This document shows, one piece after another, positions 1-5,112 of a stretch of DNA of 7,748 nt (positions within the stretch are counted from its first letter, which is position 1; each line of letters opens with the position of its first letter). The notes under the pieces were generated by a model. It was not told where the DNA came from. It worked only from the letters and a program-made list of their open reading frames with translations, and made no database searches. This DNA is from an uncultured Flavobacteriales bacterium (GTDB lineage Bacteria; Bacteroidota; Bacteroidia; Flavobacteriales_E; Vicingaceae). Position numbers and translations under genes: made by a program. The stretch covers positions 1 through 7,748 of the forward strand of contig CAJXRL010000126.1 of assembly GCA_913059105.1 (NCBI GenBank), written 5' to 3'.

Positions 1-47
1 CTACACAGAGTAGATCGTCGGCAGCGTCAGATGTGTATAAGAGACAG
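1..47. other. Sequencing adapter, left end (Nextera i5 side)
   Basis: This is library adapter, not genomic DNA. It divides into the end of the P5 primer (CTACAC, 1-6), an 8-base index AGAGTAGA (7-14, which I recall as Nextera i5 index 504), the read-1 tail TCGTCGGCAGCGTC (15-28) and the 19-bp Tn5 mosaic end AGATGTGTATAAGAGACAG (29-47). Its exact reverse complement closes the contig at 7702-7748. Biological sequence starts at 48. The adapter cuts the minus-strand OsmC-family gene and, if translated, adds a false tail to it. Confidence 0.97.
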
Positions 48-312
48 CCTTTATTGTCCTTGGCGAGGATTGCATTTCTTTTTCTATTCTATAGGAAGGT
101 TGGCCTATTTCAATTCCTTTTGTATTTGCCCTTATGGCAATGATAGTAATCATGCATGAACCAAGCGCGGCTGCAACCAAGTCGGTTGGTGAAAAAGCTT
201 CTCCTTTACCGTGATTGTCCAATGGAGCGTCCGTTTTAATTTTCTCTCCTGTTTGGTGAGTTAGCATGCAGCGTAAATCGCCGACATATTTTCCTTTTAT
301 TTTTACACCCAT
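48..312 (-). CDS. OsmC family protein, 3' end missing
   Basis: N-terminal 88 residues of an OsmC/Ohr-superfamily protein; typical members are about 135-145 residues long. Relatives are small cytoplasmic proteins, and the characterised ones reduce organic hydroperoxides through a pair of cysteines. The family signature is clear: GKGEAFSPTDLVAAALGSC at about residues 35-53, then an Ile/Ala-rich helix (MITIIAIRANTKGIEI). C53 sits where the first reactive cysteine is found. The second conserved cysteine would lie in the missing C-terminal half, so peroxidase activity cannot be judged; many members of this branch are only called OsmC-like. The ATG at 312 follows an A/T-rich leader with no Shine-Dalgarno, as is usual in Bacteroidota. 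The gene is divergent from the barrel gene at 329. Translation past base 48 gives a junction Ala and then VSYTHLTLPTIYSV, which is adapter-encoded and must not be treated as protein. Confidence 0.9.
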
Positions 313-328
313 TTAATTTGATATTGTA

Positions 329-1111
329 ATGCTTAAATTTGTTGTTAAAGTTGCTTGCTTGAAAACACGAATTTACATATTAACTTTCCTAATTGCCGTC
401 TTGTTAAACGTTGATGTAGTTGGACAGGAAACTATTTTTGAAGAGAAAACAACAATCTTCAAAACAGAACAATCTTTTGGTGTAGGGATGCATACTAATG
501 GATTTCAAGCAACTTATCGATACGGGAAGTATCTGTCTGGATTTTCAAAACGAATTTATGAATTCGAAATAGCTAATATCAAACACCCAAGAGAAATAAA
601 AAGTATTTATCCTTTCGAAGAGGATGTAAGAGGTTACATATTTGGGAAAATGAATGCGTTTTTCGCAGTTCGTCCGTCTATTGGGTATCAAAAAATAATA
701 TTTCCTAAACAGTCAATTAAGGGAGTGTCAATAACTTCTCTTTTCCAATTTGGGCCTTCCGTTGGTTTTGCCAAACCTGTTTACCTTAATATAATTCAGG
801 AAGAGTCTGGTATTTCAAGAGTTGTTTCTAAAGAGCGTTATGATCCCAAAAGGCACAGTACAAATAACATATATAGTAGATCTTCTTTCTTTAATGGATT
901 TTCGGAAATGAAAATCTATCCAGGTCTATTTGGTAAAGTTGGTTTGCACTTTGACTACGGCAATGAAAGAGAATTGATAAAATCTGCCGAGGTAGGCTTT
1001 AAAATTGATGCTTACCTGGCACCAATTCCAATATTAGCTTTTACTGAGAATCGTCAGTTTTATCTAAACTTGTACATCGCAATATTCTTCGGTACAAGAA
1101 ATATTGATTAA
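329..1111 (+). CDS. Exported uncharacterised protein, probable outer-membrane beta-barrel
   Basis: 260 residues, complete. A basic N-region is followed by a hydrophobic segment (YILTFLIAVLLNVDVV, about residues 16-31) and a likely signal peptidase I site near VVG-QE (32/33). The mature part is rich in aromatic and alternating hydrophobic residues, with several strand-like stretches: FGVGMHTNGFQATYRYG (50-66), GYIFGKMNAFFAVRPSIGY (102-120), the segment around SLFQFGPSVGFAKPVYLNI (137-155), GLFGKVGLHFDYG (199-211) and the C-terminal RQFYLNLYIAIFFG (242-255). Together with Gly/Tyr-rich turns these suggest a small outer-membrane barrel. It resembles hypothetical proteins I associate with Bacteroidota, but I cannot name a function. 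The start is uncertain. ATG at 329 leaves only 16 bp to the divergent osmC start. An in-frame TTG at 359 would give the compact signal peptide MKTRIYILTFLIAVLLNV. No convincing terminator follows the stop. Confidence 0.75.
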   Translation: MLKFVVKVACLKTRIYILTFLIAVLLNVDVVGQETIFEEKTTIFKTEQSFGVGMHTNGFQATYRYGKYLSGFSKRIYEFEIANIKHPREIKSIYPFEEDVRGYIFGKMNAFFAVRPSIGYQKIIFPKQSIKGVSITSLFQFGPSVGFAKPVYLNIIQEESGISRVVSKERYDPKRHSTNNIYSRSSFFNGFSEMKIYPGLFGKVGLHFDYGNERELIKSAEVGFKIDAYLAPIPILAFTENRQFYLNLYIAIFFGTRNID

Positions 1112-1155
1112 ATTTTTGAATAATTAGGCAACAAAAACTGTAGTTGTGTTGTCTG

Positions 1156-1169
1156 TACGATAGATCGTA
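1156..1169. repeat. Short perfect dyad in the intergenic region
   Basis: TACGAT-AG-ATCGTA: two 6-bp arms with perfect complementarity and a 2-bp centre, lying between the barrel gene and the T9SS cargo gene. It is about 20 bp upstream of the possible -33 element at 1189. The two-base centre is too tight for an RNA hairpin loop and no T-tract follows, so it looks more like a protein-binding dyad than a terminator. A chance palindrome of this size is quite possible. Confidence 0.35.
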
Positions 1170-1188
1170 ATAATAATTCGTGGTTGAG

Positions 1189-1217
1189 TTTGTTGGTATC
1201 GTTTTATTCGTAAATTG
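1189..1217 (+). promoter_or_regulatory. Possible Bacteroidota-type promoter for the T9SS cargo gene
   Basis: TTTG at 1189-1192 is followed after 18 bp by TAAATTG at 1211-1217, a partial match to the TAnnTTTG -7 element of Bacteroidota primary sigma factors. The spacing is in the usual range. Transcription would begin near 1222-1225 and give a leader of about 30 nt before the ATG at 1256. The -7 match is imperfect and the sequence is very A/T-rich, so confidence is low. Confidence 0.33.
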
Positions 1218-1255
1218 TCACACTTAACTGTAGTTTAATTTTAATATATAACACT

Positions 1256-4200
1256 ATGAATTTCAAAAAGATTACTCTTTTGACTGCGTCATGTCTAAGT
1301 GCTGTTGCAGGTGTTTTTTTACTAAATTCTTCTCCTAAAGAACAATATTTTCCAAGAGCTGAGAATTCATTTCAAAGTCAAGAAGAAATTCATTCAGGAT
1401 ATGTAGAATACATGAAATCTATTAGAAATAATAGAGAAACTGGCACTATCTCTTCTGCTGAGGTAAATGCAGCAATGAAACAAGCATCTAAATTAAGGAG
1501 CGGAAATAAGGCCTTAAATTTAACTTGGACTTTTAAAGGTCCAGATAATGTTGGAGGAAGAACTAGAGCAATCATTATTGATAACGCAGATACAAACCAT
1601 CTTTATGCAGGCGCAGTTTCGGGAGGAGTTTGGGAGTCGTTTGATGCCGGGTTAAGCTGGAATGCATACGATGATGATTTCAAGATTCAGAACGTATCTA
1701 CCATGGCTCAGGCACCAAATGGTGATGTTTATGTGGGAACAGGTGCTTTTTTTGACGGGATAGTCAATAACAAAAGTGTTGGATCCGATTTCGTGGGTAA
1801 TGGTTTGTGGAAATTAACAGGAAATGGTAATTCAGATTTAATTGTTGGCCCTGCAGGTGATTTTAATGCTGGATTTGAATGGTCTACTATGGCTAAAGTT
1901 GCAATTGATCCAAATAATTCACAACGAATATTTGTTGCGATGAATAGAGGATTGAGAGAATCTATTGATGGGGGACAAACGTGGACCAATCCATTGGGAA
2001 TTACATCCGCTTGTCACGATGTTCATATTACTTCTGACAATAAGATTGTAGTAGCGTATGCAAATACTATTCGAGTTTCTTTAGACGATGGTTTAACTTG
2101 GAATACTTCAAATTTTATAAATGCTCGTAGGTTAGTCGTAGCTATTTCTCCAAGCAATACAGATATAATGTATATTTCAGCAAATTCAGTAAATAGTTCT
2201 ATTTGCGTAGATGGAGTATATCGTTCGAATGACGCTGGTCTTACATGGAGTAAATTATTGAATACTCCAAATTATATGGGTAATCCTATTTCTTGTCAAG
2301 GCTTTTATGATAACGCAATTGCTGTTTCTCCTAATGATCCAGGAAAAATTATTGCTGCTGGAGTTAGCATGTTTCAATGGAGGCAAAGTTCTGTTGACCC
2401 TGCCCCAGTTCAGGGAGAATGGAAGGTTATAGCAACAACAAGTGAGTTTAGAAATAATGGAGCTAGAAATTCTTTTTACGTTCATGCAGATAAGCACACT
2501 TTAGTGTTTCATCCAACAAATGATAATAAATTGTATATCGGTTCTGATGGAGGAATTGGTTTTTCTGATAATATGAACAATTCTCAACCTATATATGGTC
2601 AGTATAATTCTGGGTATAATGTAACTCAATTTTATGATATTGGGGTGAGTCCAAAAGGTCTTGTAGCCGGTGGTACTCAAGATAATGGAACCCAATTAGT
2701 AGGGCTTAATTTTAATACAGGTAAGAGTGCTGTAGAAGTAAGAGGGGGCGATGGGTTTGATACGGAATTATTTGCTATTAATTCGGAATTAGGCATTACT
2801 TCTCTTTATTTTGGGAATCTAACTAGACTTCAAGGCATTGGGACTTCCTTAGGAGGGTCAACATTTAATAATGCAGCAATTTATAGTGGAGTGCTTGCTG
2901 CATTGGGCGGTAGTGGTTTTGTTCCACGATACTCGGAAGTTTTTTATACGACCGTCGCTAAATGGGAGTCATTTAACCATACTGCAACAAAAGATTCTGT
3001 TTTAGTCAGAGATTCTAAAACGGAATTACCTCCGGTAGCGGCAAATACCGTTATCCAATATGCGAGTAAGAATAATAAACTACCTTTAGAAGCTACTTTA
3101 GCTGTAGGAACATTTCCAAGAGATACAACTACAATAAATCCAAATAGTTCTAGCGATACGTTAAGTGTTGCTATTGATACCTCTACAAAAGTTGTGACAT
3201 TTATTAATGCATTTGATACGATAACTGTTAATGAGGATTCAATGACTATTGAATTCAAATACAGAGGAAAGGTATCCGAATTTAAACCGTTCACTTACGG
3301 TGCTAAAGTGGATTACAATAATATTTTCCACAATGACTTATCTAGAGCTCTTCCGCCAAGACAACCGCTCAGTATTACTGTTGTTAGAGATGCAATTAGA
3401 GAACAATCTGAGGTTTTCTATATTAATCCTCAGGTGGAGTTTAACTATCAATATGAGTTTCCTGATTTAGTTCAAAGTTCAGTAGCCGTATTTAACATTA
3501 GAGGTACATTACCTACACAAGGGAATCAACGACACGTTTATATTTCAAAAGATGTTCAAAAAGGTAGTGAAGTAACTGAGCCAAGATGGATTAAAGTAGC
3601 TGGGAATAATTCTATACCTCAGTCTACACCTAATAGTAATAATGCTATCGCGGCAGTATTTTCAAATGATGGAGATAAATTATTCTATGGAACAACAGGT
3701 GGCGACCTTTATAGAATTGACAATTTAAATGAAATTGATTTAAGTCAACTTGGCGTAAGTTTACCAAGTGATTACACAGTGGATAACACAACAAAACATC
3801 GTAAAATATTTGATTTTGGCAATAGAGCGGTTACAGGAATTGCTGTTGATCCGAACAATGATGACAATATGATTGTTACTTTAGGTAATTATGGTTCTAC
3901 TCAATATGTACAGCGTTCAACCAATGCAACTGATGCTGGAGTAGTTGAGTTTGTTCAAATTTCAGGAACAGGTACGGGCCAATTGCCAAATTCTCCTGTT
4001 TACGAAGCAGTTATTGATTTTCAAGACAACAATAAAGTAATCATTGGAACTGAATTAGGTGTCTTTGCAACTGACAATGCATTTACTTCAGCTTCTTATC
4101 CTATTGATACCACATATCTCAGAGCGGATACTACGATTATATTAGCTGATACAACCATCACACCGGCAGATACAACGTTTTCTCCAGCTGATACAATTTA

Positions 4201-4987
4201 TGTAATGGCGGATACTAATTATATTATAGCAGATACCATAGTGCGCCTTGACACAGCAATTACAGTTGACAGTTCATATATTGCTACAAGAACTCAAATT
4301 GATAGTTCAGTTGTACCTCCAATTGTAATTGTTTTAGATTCCGCGTTAAAAATTGATACAATTTCAATAATATTTGCTTTGGATACGACCTATATAGCTG
4401 CAGATACAACCTATATCGCTGCAGATACCACATACATACCTATACTGATAGTAAGTACAACCCCTGCAGATACTGTATATGTTATTGCAAATACAATAAT
4501 TATACCTGCCGATACCACAGTTATAACTCGACCAGACGTAATCTGGACCGAGGAGAATACAGGTTTGGGAAGAGCTCCTGTTATGTCTATTAAACAAATG
4601 ACATTTGGTTGGAACGAAGGTGCAATTAATCAGGGTAAGATATACATTGGGACACATGGTAGAGGAATATTTGAATCTGGGCAATTGGTTGGGGTTTCTG
4701 AGAATAAGCCAAATACTTCAGCGAAGAAAGGTAAAAATAATTTGATAATTTACCCTAATCCTGCTGTTAATCAGTTGAATATTCAGTTTGATGCAATTTC
4801 AAATGGACTGGTCAACGTTCAAATATATAATCTAAATGGACAATTGGTGAAAGAACTTCAGCCAACAAATCTTCAAAATGGTTTAAATACCATGAATGTT
4901 AATGTTGAAGAATTGTCGAGAGGAACATACATTATTAGATCATTAGTAAATGGCGTTTCAACTACTGGAAAATTCATTAAACAATAA
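1256..4987 (+). CDS. Large T9SS-secreted protein with sortilin/BNR-type propeller and heptad-repeat insert
   Basis: 1,243 residues, complete. A signal peptide (K4-K5, hydrophobic core about 6-23) directs Sec export. The N-terminal domain opens with WTFKGPDNVGGRTRAI (91-106), typical of Bacteroidota secreted propellers. Four Asp boxes (SxDxGxxW) follow at 128-135, 236-243, 275-282 and 324-331, with the family motif GGTQDNGT at 472-479. A middle region begins with KWESFNH (569-575) and returns to propeller-like sequence (HVYISKD at 760-766, later GTELGVFATDNAF at 931-943). Residues 951-1091 are D-T heptad repeats. The fold resumes with IWTEENTGLGRAPV (1096-1109) and GKIYIGTHGRGIFE (1127-1140). 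After a Lys/Asn-rich linker, residues about 1162-1243 form a T9SS type A sorting domain (YPNP at 1166-1169, IYNLNGQLV, GTYIIR, ending GKFIKQ). In T9SS systems this domain is normally removed by PorU as the cargo reaches the cell surface. Asp boxes mark the fold, not an enzyme: no sialidase or other catalytic set is recognisable, so the substrate is unknown. Adhesion, polymer binding or hydrolysis are all possible. The start has a solid signal peptide and no Shine-Dalgarno. Confidence 0.9.
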   Translation: MNFKKITLLTASCLSAVAGVFLLNSSPKEQYFPRAENSFQSQEEIHSGYVEYMKSIRNNRETGTISSAEVNAAMKQASKLRSGNKALNLTWTFKGPDNVGGRTRAIIIDNADTNHLYAGAVSGGVWESFDAGLSWNAYDDDFKIQNVSTMAQAPNGDVYVGTGAFFDGIVNNKSVGSDFVGNGLWKLTGNGNSDLIVGPAGDFNAGFEWSTMAKVAIDPNNSQRIFVAMNRGLRESIDGGQTWTNPLGITSACHDVHITSDNKIVVAYANTIRVSLDDGLTWNTSNFINARRLVVAISPSNTDIMYISANSVNSSICVDGVYRSNDAGLTWSKLLNTPNYMGNPISCQGFYDNAIAVSPNDPGKIIAAGVSMFQWRQSSVDPAPVQGEWKVIATTSEFRNNGARNSFYVHADKHTLVFHPTNDNKLYIGSDGGIGFSDNMNNSQPIYGQYNSGYNVTQFYDIGVSPKGLVAGGTQDNGTQLVGLNFNTGKSAVEVRGGDGFDTELFAINSELGITSLYFGNLTRLQGIGTSLGGSTFNNAAIYSGVLAALGGSGFVPRYSEVFYTTVAKWESFNHTATKDSVLVRDSKTELPPVAANTVIQYASKNNKLPLEATLAVGTFPRDTTTINPNSSSDTLSVAIDTSTKVVTFINAFDTITVNEDSMTIEFKYRGKVSEFKPFTYGAKVDYNNIFHNDLSRALPPRQPLSITVVRDAIREQSEVFYINPQVEFNYQYEFPDLVQSSVAVFNIRGTLPTQGNQRHVYISKDVQKGSEVTEPRWIKVAGNNSIPQSTPNSNNAIAAVFSNDGDKLFYGTTGGDLYRIDNLNEIDLSQLGVSLPSDYTVDNTTKHRKIFDFGNRAVTGIAVDPNNDDNMIVTLGNYGSTQYVQRSTNATDAGVVEFVQISGTGTGQLPNSPVYEAVIDFQDNNKVIIGTELGVFATDNAFTSASYPIDTTYLRADTTIILADTTITPADTTFSPADTIYVMADTNYIIADTIVRLDTAITVDSSYIATRTQIDSSVVPPIVIVLDSALKIDTISIIFALDTTYIAADTTYIAADTTYIPILIVSTTPADTVYVIANTIIIPADTTVITRPDVIWTEENTGLGRAPVMSIKQMTFGWNEGAINQGKIYIGTHGRGIFESGQLVGVSENKPNTSAKKGKNNLIIYPNPAVNQLNIQFDAISNGLVNVQIYNLNGQLVKELQPTNLQNGLNTMNVNVEELSRGTYIIRSLVNGVSTTGKFIKQ
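4106..4528 (+). repeat. Heptad repeat region (ADTTxxx; 21-bp period) inside the T9SS cargo gene
   Basis: Residues 951-1091. Asp recurs exactly every seven residues at 951, 958, 965, 972, 979, 986 and 993, and again at 1043, 1050 and 1057. A last run has D1072, N1079 and D1086. Each heptad reads roughly A-D-T-T-[YIF]-x-x. The stretch from 999 to 1042 is a degenerate version with D-[ST] at irregular 6-12 residue spacing. Synonymous codons differ between units (Ala-Asp-Thr as GCG GAT ACT, GCT GAT ACA, GCA GAT ACC), so most copies are old and kept at protein level. The units around 4382-4440, which encode DTTYIAA repeats, are the most alike. There are no spacers, so this is not a CRISPR array. 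Confidence 0.9.
4739..4984 (+). other. T9SS type A C-terminal sorting domain (coding segment)
   Basis: Residues about 1162-1243 of the cargo protein. The landmarks are NLIIYPNP at the start, IYNLNGQLVKEL in the middle and GTYIIR followed by GKFIKQ at the end. This is the beta-sandwich signal recognised by the type IX secretion machinery. It predicts that the protein crosses the outer membrane and is released or anchored on the surface. It is also the strongest single taxonomic marker in the window, since T9SS is essentially confined to Bacteroidota and close relatives. Confidence 0.9.
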
Positions 4988-5008
4988 ATAGCTTAAAGAG
5001 TAATATTG

Positions 5009-5040
5009 AAAGGGACTGTTGAAAAACAGTCCCTTTTTTT
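5009..5040 (+). terminator. Rho-independent terminator after the T9SS cargo gene
   Basis: A perfect 12-bp stem (AAAGGGACTGTT at 5009-5020 pairing with AACAGTCCCTTT at 5025-5036) is closed by a GAAA tetraloop of the stable GNRA class. The descending arm runs into seven consecutive T (5034-5040). It starts 21 bp after the TAA at 4985-4987. It ends the cargo transcript and separates it from carB. Confidence 0.95.
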
Positions 5041-5085
5041 GTATAAAAAATTTCAAATACACTTCCCAATTATTGAAGGTAATAT

Positions 5086-5093
5086 TATCTTCG
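5086..5093 (+). promoter_or_regulatory. Probable -7 element of the carB promoter
   Basis: TATCTTCG matches the Bacteroidota -7 consensus TAnnTTTG at five of six fixed positions and is followed by CACTCC. Transcription would start around 5098-5100, giving a short leader of about 13-15 nt before the ATG at 5113. No clear TTG/TTTG -33 element is seen 17-23 bp upstream. Its place between the terminator and carB supports an independent promoter for carB. Confidence 0.5.
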
Positions 5094-5112
5094 CACTCCA
5101 AAAACTACATTC

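Noticed and set aside
1112..1155. Terminator after the barrel gene (AACAA...TTGTGTTG stretch)
   Set aside because: Only short, mismatched A/T pairings can be drawn, with no GC-rich stem and no following T-tract.
1256..1330. Lipoprotein signal at Cys13 of the T9SS cargo protein
   Set aside because: The context TAS-C lacks a hydrophobic residue at -3, and the hydrophobic core continues beyond the Cys to about residue 23. A Sec signal peptide with a T9SS sorting domain fits better.
1390..3470. Several other open frames of 60-120 codons within the cargo gene on both strands (1390-1575, 1729-1989, 2255-2497, 2501-2695, 2944-3294 minus; 3249-3470 plus)
   Set aside because: All overlap a long gene with convincing domains throughout. 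None has a recognisable motif, signal peptide or upstream signal of its own.
4106..4528. CRISPR-like or minisatellite repeat array
   Set aside because: The 21-bp units are directly contiguous without unique spacers, keep the reading frame exactly and vary at synonymous positions. They are a protein repeat inside a coding gene.
4364..4684. Minus-strand open frame encoding a Cys/Tyr-rich 106-residue peptide
   Set aside because: It is the antisense reading of the ADTT heptad repeats. The Cys/Tyr richness comes from the complementary codons of the repeat. It has no start context or homology I recognise.
1256..4987. Sialidase or other glycoside hydrolase call for the cargo protein
   Set aside because: Asp boxes are shared by many non-enzymatic propellers. 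I could not identify the arginine triad or acidic/tyrosine catalytic residues of sialidases, so no enzymatic function is assigned.
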